Positions 35,276 to 43,666 of a stretch of DNA of 64,000 bases are shown here, in pieces. Origin of the DNA: CBDDLJ01 sp965230635 (lineage in GTDB: Bacteria; Pseudomonadota; Gammaproteobacteria; UBA1113); assembly GCA_965230635.1 (NCBI GenBank), contig CBDDLJ010000009.1, positions 124,001 to 188,000 of the forward strand, written 5' to 3'. The position numbers and the translations under genes are program-made. The notes beneath the pieces were generated by a model, which saw nothing but the letters and a program-made list of their open reading frames with translations, was not told the origin of the DNA and did not search any database. Every line of letters starts with the position of its first letter. The stretch's first letter is position 1.

Positions 35276-35502
35276 ATGGATATCACCAGCTCACTTATAT
35301 TTTTTGCGAAATTGATCATTTTTGCAAGGAGTTTTCACAGCATAGGGAACAAAAATTATTACCAGCACCCAACCTGCAAGGGCAACGTGAGCCCAAATGT
35401 TGTCTCAGTGATAACGAAATAATGACCATCATTATCGCTTTTTAATCACCAGCGTATCGAAATTTTAAAACGTTTTATACCGGTCACTTGGCGCGCTTTT
35501 AA
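35276..35502 (+). mobile_element. IS982-family transposase N-terminal remnant
   Basis: After a frame change near 35300 the plus strand reads CEIDHFCKEFSQHREQKLL, then CCLSDNEIMTIIIAF, a TAA stop, then SPAYRNFKTFYTGHLARF. The order matches the start of IS982-type transposases (DDFCKEF..., LSDSEIMTI...FH, YRxFKxxY). The catalytic part is missing. It is a decayed fragment lying between OMP2 and the DUF4116 gene. Confidence 0.72.
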
Positions 35503-35547
35503 TGATGCTAATATAACACTTCTATCATCTCTCAATCTAGGACTGGC

Positions 35548-36009
35548 TCATTTGATCGCGCTACTGGTTTTTTTCACAGCGGCCAACACTAACTCTTTAT
35601 TATTGTCACTAGCGCAACAAAGCGCATCGCCATTTTGCTTTACGATTCTTAACATAAAGGCAAATACCTCGCAATTATTTTTCACGGCGGATAGAACTAT
35701 ATACTTATCATGCCGTAATCTATCTGCGGCATAACAAAGTGCCCAGCCATCATCTGTTACGGCCATTAATACTATCTCTTTGCTGCTTTTTAACTCGTCA
35801 CTAGTGTAACGAAGCACATCAACACAATTCTGTGCTAACGCTAACATAAGTTCTTTGTTATTTGCTAACTCATTTTTCAACTCATCACTGATGAAATGAA
35901 ATAAAGAACTGTACTCTGGTAATAATGTCAAAGCAAACTCTTTGTCGTTCAACAATTCACCGCCAACAGAAAAAATTAATTTTCTATTTTTTCTGATAGC
36001 TTCCGTCAT
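35548..36009 (-). CDS. DUF4116 repeat protein
   Basis: 153 residues made of about three repeats of the type SDELKSSKEIVLMAV followed by 'DDGWALCYAAD', the DUF4116 pattern abundant in Legionella-type and amoeba-associated bacteria. No signal peptide or enzyme motif. The first codons overlap a different upstream frame with a transposase-like look, so the gene may have lost its 5' end. The C-terminus ends in the middle of a repeat (VLAAVKKTSSAIK), suggesting truncation. Role unknown; effector-like proteins carry this domain. Confidence 0.65.
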   Translation of the reverse strand: MTEAIRKNRKLIFSVGGELLNDKEFALTLLPEYSSLFHFISDELKNELANNKELMLALAQNCVDVLRYTSDELKSSKEIVLMAVTDDGWALCYAADRLRHDKYIVLSAVKNNCEVFAFMLRIVKQNGDALCCASDNNKELVLAAVKKTSSAIK

Positions 36010-36234
36010 TAACGGCTGGGATCAAGTCCAAAAATGCAGCCAATTCTTCAATACGCGTTAAGTTATCTAATTTCATGATCGTATTCATTCTTCGATCATG
36101 AAGGCTCTTCCTGGGATGGTCAAACACCACCTTTTTTTGGCTAAATAATGGCCTTATTAAAGGTTCAGACTCATTTCATATTAGAAAACTCTATCTTTTG
36201 TCCATTCAAAAGTAAAATTGCTAAAATATCTTAC
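36010..36234 (-). other. Possible transposase-derived fragment upstream of DUF4116
   Basis: From about 36095 the minus strand reads MNTIMKLDNLTRIEELAAFL in one frame and runs into the DUF4116 start in another. The phrase resembles the N-terminus of some IS transposases, but I cannot name the family. The rest is AT-rich and featureless. Confidence 0.25.
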
Positions 36235-39200
36235 TCATTGCGTAACATAACCAATATTACTGCGGCTTGTTTGCCCACTGCTCTTTTCAGTATATTGTGA
36301 GGAAAAAAAGCTCATTACTGATTTAGAAAATAAACCCAACTTAGAAAGAGTGCTTGCTGAATCGTCAATATTTATCCGGTAAGCTTGCAGATCTTTCTGG
36401 ATTTGTTGGATAAGCGGTGGCGGTAATGTTAATTTTTCTGTTTGCCCTGCTTGCGTTACCAGCACATCACCAGCTTGTTCGTACACTAATACACGATGTT
36501 TTACTAATTGTTTCCTAATATACTGGCGACGCTTATAATGGGTTTTATTATACAAAGGCAATAGTAAATGCACTGGGATATCGGTGTGCTGTAATAGAGC
36601 ATCCCCAACACTGTCTTTGACAAATAAACTGTCTAGAAAGGCTAGGATTTTATTTGACCATTTGGGCAGTAGTTGAGTTGCTCTTCTCTCCAACGGACCG
36701 CGAACACACTTACTTACCGTCTCATCCCGGAGGAACGCCCATGCCGCGTCCACACATTCTGGGGTTTGTGGCAAATTCTCAACGACGCCTCTCGCCAGCG
36801 AGCCGCGAACATACTTACTTACCGTCTCATCCTGAAGAAACTCACATACCGCATCCACAAACTTTGGGAATTGTGACAAATGCGCAACAGCATTTCTCAC
36901 CAGATTGCCGCGAACATGATCATCTACCGTCTCATCCCGAATTAACGCCGATACAGCATCCACACATTCCGGGATTTGTGACAAATTGGCAACGGTGCTT
37001 ATCGCCAGATCGCCGCGAAGAAAATCATCCATTTGCTCATCCCGAAGGAACACCAACACCACATCTACCAATTCTGGGGTTGGTGACAAATGCGCAATGG
37101 CGCTTCTTGCTAGATCGCCGCGAACAGAACTCTCTACCGTCTCATTCCGAAAGAGCGCCAATACTGCATCTGCAAATTCTGGAGTTTGTGACAAATGGGC
37201 AACAGCGTCTTTCGCCAGCTTGATGCGAATAGAAACCCTTACTGTCTCATCTCGAAGGAACGCCAATACCGCATCCACAAACTCTGGGATTTGTGACAAA
37301 TGTGCAACAGCGCTGCTCGCCAGATCGCCGCGAACAAAATCACTTACCGTCTCATCCCGAAGGAACGCCCATACCGCACACACAAACTTTGGGGTTTGTG
37401 ACAAATGCGCAACAGCACTGCTGGCCAGATCGCCGCGAACATATTTATTTACCGCCTCATTCCAAAGGAAAGCCCATACCGCATCTACAAACTCTGGGAT
37501 TTGTGACAAATGTGCAACAGCGCTGCTCGCCAGCTTGCGGCGAACACAACAATCTACCGCCTCATCCCAAAGAAACGTCCATACCACATCCATGAACTCT
37601 GGGGTTTGTGACAAATGTGCAACGACATCTCGCGCCAGGTCACCGCAAACATAATAATCTACCGTCTCATCCCTAAGCAACGCCCATACCGCATCCACAA
37701 ATTCTGGGGCTTGTGACAAATGTGCAGCAGCGCTTCTCACCAGCTTGACGCGAACAGAACCCCTTATCGTCTTATTCCGAAAGAACGCCAATACCTCATC
37801 TGCAAATTCTGGGATTTGTGACAAATGTGCAACAGCGCCCTCCGCCAGCCCAATGCGAGTAGAAACCCTTACCGTCTCATCTCGAAGTAACGCCAATACC
37901 GCATCCACAAACTCTGGGTTTTGTGACAAATGTGCAGCAGTGCTTATCGCCAGTGTGCTGCGAACAAAATCACTTAACGTCTCATCCCGAAGGAACGCCA
38001 ATACTGTATCTACAAACTTTGGAGGTTGTGACAAATGCGCAAAAGCGCTTTTCATCATACCGGCGCGAACAGAATCACTTACCGCCTCATCCCAAAGAAA
38101 CGCCCATACTGCATCCACAAACTCTGGAGTCTGTGACAAAAGCGCAACAGCGCTTTCCGCCATACCGATGCGAAAATACTCGTCTACCGTCTCATCCCGA
38201 AGGAACGCCCATACCGCATCTTCCAATTCTGGGGTTGGTGACAAATATGCAGCAGCGCTGCTCGCCAGATCGTAGTGAACAGAATCCCTTACCATCTCAT
38301 TCCGAAAGAACGCCAATACCTCATCTGCAAACTCTGGGGTTTGTGACAACTGCGCAACGAGGCCTCTCGCCAGATCGTAGTAAACAGAATCCCTTACCAT
38401 CTTATTCCGAGAGAGCGCAAATTCCTCTGCAAAGTCTCGGTCTCGGGCTGAGGCTTGTAACAACCGCGCAAAGGGGCTTCTCGTCAGATCGCTGCGATGC
38501 CTTATACCCCGAAAGAACGCCAATACCGTATCGACATTCAAGCGAATGAGCCTAGGACATATGGAAAAGGTTTCTATTTTAATCAGATGCCATCCAAGTG
38601 GCAGCTCGTTAAACCGCCTTATACGTTGTTTAACTGCCCGCAACAAGGTTTGCTGTCGTAAGCCTAGTGCATTTATGTCAGTACTAGAGTGCAAACTTGA
38701 CTCCAAACAACGCATCAGCAAATCAAACTCAACAAAACCAACCCAGTCTTTGGGGCCTGCTACTAAAATCGACAGAAAATCATCTAGTGCTGTCGGATAT
38801 CGACTCAACAACCCGGCTACCGATGGCCATACTAAGGTGAAGTTGGGATGATATTTATACCTATGAATCACTTGCGTCAAATGTGTTTTTTTCTCCTCTG
38901 TACATTGTCTAAACGTCACTGCTATCACGTTTGCTGCTAAAAACTCTTGAAACGATAAATGAAGAAATTCATACATTTGGTGTGCTCTTATTGCATGCCC
39001 GACTTGCTTCAATAAACCTAATGCTTTCAACGTTGGCACATTGAGTTGCTTTAATCGATTCGCCGATAATAATGTGGGACTTTCATCACTGCCTTGAACA
39101 CCTTTTAACCAACTGATGGGTAATTGCGCGGTATCCTGCCGTAACCCTTCAAAGGCCCAGCACCCTAATGTGTCCAATAAACAACGGATACTGGGGACTT

Positions 39201-40527
39201 CTAATACCATCTCACCATCTAATAACTTATTTTCATCCAATTCACCTATTTTGGCCAGATAACGCCGGCACACATTCACCATCAGCGACTCATACAAATC
39301 ACTCACCGACATCTCATTCAGCAGTACCGGCTTACCCTGTTGACAGGTAGTCTCCCACCAGGTTTTGAGTAAATACGCATTAATTGGGATATGCACTATC
39401 GCCCAAAGGTCTGGATTCTGTTTTATGTCTTTAATAAAATTACTTGTAGGCTCAGTCGCTCCCAAATGCCTCTTAAAAAACGTCGGCACATCCGTATCGG
39501 AAAAACCTTGGATTTCCACCAACCTGTCATGACGTAACCATTGCGGTAAATTGCCTATCGCATAAGGCCTTGTCGTCACCAACTTCTTAAATGGCAAGCG
39601 GAACAGCTGGCCAAGCAAGCTGCGCCAATAATCCGTTTCAGGTGCCGGTAACTCATCCAGCCCATCCAATAACAAGAGGCATTTATTCGGTTTCTCTTGC
39701 AGCTTTGACAATAATTCCTGCGCACCACTCTCCGGTAAGCTCAAATCTTTCCAACAGGCACGGTAGACTAAGTGAGCAATATCCCAATGTTGATTATCTG
39801 GCATCAAATTCCCAGGAAGTAACTCTCGACATCGGACAATGAGTACCGTCTCAAAACCTGACCACAACCCTGTTTTACCTTGCCCATGGGCGAAAAGTCC
39901 CCATTGATAAGCAATATAATCCAACAATGTTGTTTTCCCAACGCCCGCAGCACCGGACACCACAACCGTATCGATAGATGGCGGTGACTTACCATTAGCA
40001 TCTTGATAGGCTAAGGGTTGAAACAAATCATCCTGTGCAATGGCTTCTTTTTTACCGGCCAGTCTATCGCGCGCTCGTAACGGTTTGTGAGAGTACTTAT
40101 CGTCATTGCTTTTAGTTCCTTCATTTGTCTCATCAGCTTTCACCACCACCTGAAGATTGACAAAATAATCCGCTAGCGAAAAGTAATCTGTATCAAATAA
40201 GCGCTTGTTCACAAAACTTGTCTTGGTATAGCAGTCTGTTAATTGTGCTAGCAAGCACTGCAGTAAATCAGGAAAAACAGACTGTGTTTGAGGTAGCTGA
40301 CTTTCAGTTTTATTAAAACTATCATTAATCGTTAGACTCACACTGACCTGCCCTTGCTCCAAAGCAGAAATATCTTTAATGGTAATGCAAGGCATGCCAG
40401 TTAGCGAGGATTTTTCTCTGGTTAATTTTTCGGTTGATGTTTCAGGTACTTTATTAGGGGCCATTGATGACATGTCTGAGGTGATTGCATTATCTGCTGT
40501 CGGTTGTGTAGTAGAACGGCTATCCAT
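36235..40527 (-). CDS. NACHT-tandem repeat protein, paralogue without ankyrins
   Basis: 1430 residues. Polar Ser/Thr-rich N-terminus (about 1-110). The block TDYFSLADYFVNLQVV near 120, shared with the first NACHT protein. NACHT domain with P-loop GAAGVGKTT near 191 and Walker B CLLLLDGLDELP near 285. NACHT-associated helical region (YEFLHLSFQEFLAANVIAV). About 17-18 degenerate 35-residue repeats (AHLSQTPEFVDAVWAFL + RDETV). C-terminal domain DIPVHLLLPLYNKTHYKRRQ, almost the same as in the first. ATG start with AGGAGG about eight bases upstream. It lacks the ankyrin module. Sensor (bacterial NLR-like) or effector roles both remain possible. Confidence 0.82.
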   Translation of the reverse strand: MDSRSTTQPTADNAITSDMSSMAPNKVPETSTEKLTREKSSLTGMPCITIKDISALEQGQVSVSLTINDSFNKTESQLPQTQSVFPDLLQCLLAQLTDCYTKTSFVNKRLFDTDYFSLADYFVNLQVVVKADETNEGTKSNDDKYSHKPLRARDRLAGKKEAIAQDDLFQPLAYQDANGKSPPSIDTVVVSGAAGVGKTTLLDYIAYQWGLFAHGQGKTGLWSGFETVLIVRCRELLPGNLMPDNQHWDIAHLVYRACWKDLSLPESGAQELLSKLQEKPNKCLLLLDGLDELPAPETDYWRSLLGQLFRLPFKKLVTTRPYAIGNLPQWLRHDRLVEIQGFSDTDVPTFFKRHLGATEPTSNFIKDIKQNPDLWAIVHIPINAYLLKTWWETTCQQGKPVLLNEMSVSDLYESLMVNVCRRYLAKIGELDENKLLDGEMVLEVPSIRCLLDTLGCWAFEGLRQDTAQLPISWLKGVQGSDESPTLLSANRLKQLNVPTLKALGLLKQVGHAIRAHQMYEFLHLSFQEFLAANVIAVTFRQCTEEKKTHLTQVIHRYKYHPNFTLVWPSVAGLLSRYPTALDDFLSILVAGPKDWVGFVEFDLLMRCLESSLHSSTDINALGLRQQTLLRAVKQRIRRFNELPLGWHLIKIETFSICPRLIRLNVDTVLAFFRGIRHRSDLTRSPFARLLQASARDRDFAEEFALSRNKMVRDSVYYDLARGLVAQLSQTPEFADEVLAFFRNEMVRDSVHYDLASSAAAYLSPTPELEDAVWAFLRDETVDEYFRIGMAESAVALLSQTPEFVDAVWAFLWDEAVSDSVRAGMMKSAFAHLSQPPKFVDTVLAFLRDETLSDFVRSTLAISTAAHLSQNPEFVDAVLALLRDETVRVSTRIGLAEGAVAHLSQIPEFADEVLAFFRNKTIRGSVRVKLVRSAAAHLSQAPEFVDAVWALLRDETVDYYVCGDLARDVVAHLSQTPEFMDVVWTFLWDEAVDCCVRRKLASSAVAHLSQIPEFVDAVWAFLWNEAVNKYVRGDLASSAVAHLSQTPKFVCAVWAFLRDETVSDFVRGDLASSAVAHLSQIPEFVDAVLAFLRDETVRVSIRIKLAKDAVAHLSQTPEFADAVLALFRNETVESSVRGDLARSAIAHLSPTPELVDVVLVFLRDEQMDDFLRGDLAISTVANLSQIPECVDAVSALIRDETVDDHVRGNLVRNAVAHLSQFPKFVDAVCEFLQDETVSKYVRGSLARGVVENLPQTPECVDAAWAFLRDETVSKCVRGPLERRATQLLPKWSNKILAFLDSLFVKDSVGDALLQHTDIPVHLLLPLYNKTHYKRRQYIRKQLVKHRVLVYEQAGDVLVTQAGQTEKLTLPPPLIQQIQKDLQAYRINIDDSASTLSKLGLFSKSVMSFFSSQYTEKSSGQTSRSNIGYVTQ
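36650..38540 (-). repeat. 105-bp repeat array, diverged, about 18 units
   Basis: Same 35-codon period and register as the array at 14565-16637, but the units differ at many positions (HLSQ/YLSP/NLPQ; RDETV/RNEMV/WDEAV). Conserved positions are the hydrophobic helix residues and the P-E-F motif. The higher divergence implies an older or less homogenised array. Confidence 0.9.
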
Positions 40528-40899
40528 AAGACCTCCTGTTGCAATATAATCACAAAAATTGGGCAGACTGGCTCATCACAACATTCCGATACTGATGATA
40601 TTAACAAACTGTATCGCTAACTATCAACAAAATAATGTTTTATTTTTTAACTTAAGATGCTCAACTGTTTTATTTATATAAACCTATTGATTGTTCCTGT
40701 TTGAGACCTCTAATTTGGCTAAGAATAATAGCGCATCCCAAAGCATCCATCATCCTGCCTTATATTTGCTCAAAGGCTGTGAGTTCTTCGGAATTTAATC
40801 TGCGTATACTTTTTCTGGCTTGATAGACTTTGATGTTACTGATGGCACGACAACTGGAACGGTAGCTTTTGCATACGATTTTCTGCATTATTAGCAAAC

Positions 40900-41345
40900 A
40901 AAAGAATAGCGACGTACTGATGGACATGCACTCAATATTAAAAAAGCAAAAATTACTTAGAACGGATACCCTGTTGAGCAGGTCATTGTTACTCAAGAAA
41001 AAAATATGAAAAAAGAGAAGAAAACACAAGAAATTATTAACCTATACAGTCAGCGATGGAAAATAGAACCTTATTTCCCTGGTATAGACGATCAGTGATT
41101 TGGATTAGACTTAAAAAAACCATATAAAATCAGCTGCAAGACGTGATAGACTGCTTTTCATTGTTGCGCCGGCTTATGTCTTATTGACGTTAGGAGCTCC
41201 TGGTGAACAACTTGGATTCGATAGAAAATTAAAAGCCAATACGATCAAAACAAAAGCGCATTCTCTTATCAGACAAGGCGTGTTTTATTACGATTTTTTC
41301 CTTCATTTTACTGAGGATGAAAAGAGAAATGATGCAACTATTTAA
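40900..41345 (+). mobile_element. IS4-family transposase C-terminal remnant
   Basis: Across several frames the plus strand reads YPVEQVIVTQEKNMKK, EIINLYSQRWKIEPYF, then (after stops) AARRDRLLFIVAPAYVLLTL, GEQLGFDRKLKANTIKTKA and HSLIRQGVFYYDFFLHFT. This is the C-terminal order of IS4-type DDE transposases, including the YxRRWxIE motif holding the catalytic Glu. Internal stops show that it is dead. Upstream bases 40528-40900 hold no recognisable part. Confidence 0.78.
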
Positions 41346-41418
41346 TAGCTTAACCGCCATAATCGAAATTTTGCTATTGATCTGCTAACGGTGTAATGAG
41401 GTTTACTCAAGAAGACGT

Positions 41419-41456
41419 AAAAAAGCCCAGCAATCATTCAATTGCCAGGCTTTTTT
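41419..41456 (-). terminator. Hairpin terminator after OMP3
   Basis: AAAAGCCCAGCAAT pairs with ATTGCCAGGCTTTT with one mismatch and short loop, followed by T-run (A-run) flanks. Similar in sequence to the hairpins after OMP1 and OMP2. Confidence 0.85.
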
Positions 41457-41470
41457 TATTTGCTTTACAC

Positions 41471-42526
41471 TTAAGACACTTGAAGTTCGAAGCGAACATA
41501 AGGTCCTTGATGAGCCCAGTCTGAATTGTCTAGCGCGTCAAAATAGTGCACTCCTGTCCAACCGGCTTCAATACCAAAGCTGCTGCTAGGAGAAAACTCA
41601 CTAGAGAAGCTTACACCTAAACGATAATCCACTTCAGGAATAGTTAAATTATCGCGATGAGTTTTATCACGGTAAGTTGGAGCAGGCACTTCTTGATCAA
41701 GAACATCATAGCCATAGTTGTTAAACTCAGCTTTCAAGTCATAATCACCAATTAACACAGAACCTGCTGTACGTGCAACAATAGAGAAACCATTAGCAAT
41801 TTCTACCGCAGCATCAACACCAGCTCGTGGACCAACACCTGAGAATTCTTTCTTAACACGTGCATGAGCTGAAGGTGCATCAAATGTTGTTACTGCTGTA
41901 TAATTACCATAGAAAGAAATATTATCTTTCTCTTCTATGCTGGCATAACGAGCACCGGCAAAAGGATGGAAGTGATAGCGATTTTGCAACACAAACTCTT
42001 TGCCCATGACCAAATCTACATCTGTATAATCAAACTCTACTTTTGCATGTGCATTCGTTGTATTTATAATTGCTCCGTTTGCGTTAAAAGTACCACCATT
42101 TTGTAATCCATGCTCTACAAAAGGAAGAATTGATGCTTTTGGATACCAACCGCTAGTACTGAGTATGTTTAATGGATCAGTAATCAAATCAACAGCCACC
42201 AAATTGTCCATTTTATCTCTATCTGTTGTATCTAACTGGGTCCAACCTAAAGTAAAGTCAGCACCATCACCTGGCATAACATAGCCAATATCAACATGCC
42301 AACCCCAATCATAATCAGGATCAACGTTGTGGTTGCGCTGACTATAACCACCGTTACTTAATGACTCTCGTGTATTAATATAGGTAAAATTATCGCTACT
42401 AGGCTGTACATACAACGCTTCAGCACCAACGCTGAATAGCCCAGATTCTTCATAATCTATAGCTCCGGCATAAGCAAGCGATGTGCTTAAACCTAATAAG
42501 GCTAATCCTAAGCTTAGTTTTTTCAT
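41471..42526 (-). CDS. Legionella_OMP-like outer-membrane protein 3
   Basis: 351 residues from ATG 42526, where a standard signal peptide begins (MKKLSLGLALLGLSTSLAYA); ATGs at 42535 and 42571 are upstream in frame. AAAGGA lies about ten bases upstream. VDLVMGKEFVLQNRYHFHPF and WAHQGPYVRFELQVS are shared family blocks. Predicted beta-barrel in the outer membrane. It is separated from the other two OMP genes by the DUF4116/NACHT/IS4 block. Confidence 0.87.
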   Translation of the reverse strand: MKKLSLGLALLGLSTSLAYAGAIDYEESGLFSVGAEALYVQPSSDNFTYINTRESLSNGGYSQRNHNVDPDYDWGWHVDIGYVMPGDGADFTLGWTQLDTTDRDKMDNLVAVDLITDPLNILSTSGWYPKASILPFVEHGLQNGGTFNANGAIINTTNAHAKVEFDYTDVDLVMGKEFVLQNRYHFHPFAGARYASIEEKDNISFYGNYTAVTTFDAPSAHARVKKEFSGVGPRAGVDAAVEIANGFSIVARTAGSVLIGDYDLKAEFNNYGYDVLDQEVPAPTYRDKTHRDNLTIPEVDYRLGVSFSSEFSPSSSFGIEAGWTGVHYFDALDNSDWAHQGPYVRFELQVS

Positions 42527-43041
42527 AATATTCATATCCTTTATATAACGTTTAACCACCAAAAAAAACACTTGTATAAAACAAGCGCGTTACATTCAAT
42601 ATAGTTACCGTTCTAAATGGCGTCAAATAAGTTCTTACAATTTATACATTTATTGTTGTATTTTTGATGATTCTGTTAAAATTTTGTGCTTCAATTTATC
42701 AAAATGTTAAAAAAGTGATCTATCTTCCTAATAGAAACATTATTTTTATTGACTTTAAAACTGACTTAATGACTTTTCTTGTTCACAAAAAAACCTGGCT
42801 GTGAAAATTTCATATTGATTAAACCGGACTTTTATTATGATACCGACTTAATGCCAACTTTATTTTTCACACTTCTTGCATAGCGTTAGTTTATTTTTAC
42901 ATCAAATTATTATCAATAACTGTTATTTTATTAAACATACAGTAAAAAAAATTTTCAAAATGCTATTGTTGGCTGGCATCATAGCCATATAATTTGCTAA
43001 AATCGTTTACAATATTTTATTAAGCCTAAAAGGGGAGCCTG
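42527..43041. other. Intergenic region between OMP3 and ubiJ
   Basis: About 515 AT-rich bases between divergent genes. Apart from the ubiJ promoter candidate (see 42966-42993) I see nothing gene-like. A ubiE gene, usually found before ubiJ, is not here. Confidence 0.45.
42966..42993 (+). promoter_or_regulatory. Candidate promoter for ubiJ-ubiB-tatABC
   Basis: TTGTTG (42966-42971), a 16-base spacer and a perfect TATAAT (42988-42993), about 50 bases before the ubiJ ATG. Confidence 0.45.
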
Positions 43042-43665
43042 ATGGTATTAAAAGACATTGCCGTATCGGGTTTAGAAAAAACAATGAACCATGTGCTTAA
43101 ATTGGATCCAGATTATACCGACTTACTTAAGCCTTTACTGGATAAAACCATTAAGTTGGTTATTAATTTTCCACCCATAACCCTCTATTTTCAAGTCAGT
43201 GACGATCGCGTGCAATGCCTACATTGTTATTACGGTGAACCAGACTGCACTATTCAAGGTTCCAGTATTGAATTTATTACACTCGCTTTGAGTAAAGAAA
43301 GTGCAAAAGAGTTCTTTTCTAGTCAAGCGAGCATCAGCGGCAATACTGAAACAGCACAACAATTTGCCGATCTGTGTAAAAATCTTGATTTAGATTGGGA
43401 GGAGTGTATTGCAAAATGTTGTGGTGACACGATTGCACATACAGCAGGTAATTTTATGCGCAATGCGGCATCATGGCATATGAAAACAGCGTCAACATTC
43501 AAACAAAATTTATCTGAATTTATTCATGACGAAATAAGCTTATTGCCTAGACGTGCTGACGTTGAGCTTTATTTGGATAGCGTTGATCATTTGCGGAATG
43601 ATTTCGAGCGCTTAAGCGCTCGATTACAGCAATTACAATCGATCATAAATCAGCAGGAGACATAA
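43042..43665 (+). CDS. ubiJ: Ubiquinone biosynthesis accessory factor UbiJ (SCP2 domain)
   Basis: 207 residues. N-terminal SCP2-type lipid-binding domain (LKLDPDYTDLLKPL; ITLYFQVSDDRV; IQGSSIEFITLAL) and a helical C-terminal part ending in a coiled coil (LRNDFERLSARLQQLQSI). UbiJ organises the soluble Ubi complex with UbiK. AGGGGAG lies seven bases before the ATG. Immediately upstream of ubiB, as in other gammaproteobacteria. Confidence 0.88.
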   Translation: MVLKDIAVSGLEKTMNHVLKLDPDYTDLLKPLLDKTIKLVINFPPITLYFQVSDDRVQCLHCYYGEPDCTIQGSSIEFITLALSKESAKEFFSSQASISGNTETAQQFADLCKNLDLDWEECIAKCCGDTIAHTAGNFMRNAASWHMKTASTFKQNLSEFIHDEISLLPRRADVELYLDSVDHLRNDFERLSARLQQLQSIINQQET

Positions 43666-43666
43666 A

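Noticed and set aside
36654..38549. Plus-strand open frames opposite the second repeat array
   Set aside because: Same period artefact as in the first array; no starts with ribosome binding sites.
40760..41029. 89-codon minus-strand frame
   Set aside because: Lies opposite the IS4 remnant, Phe/Leu-rich at its start and without a ribosome binding site.
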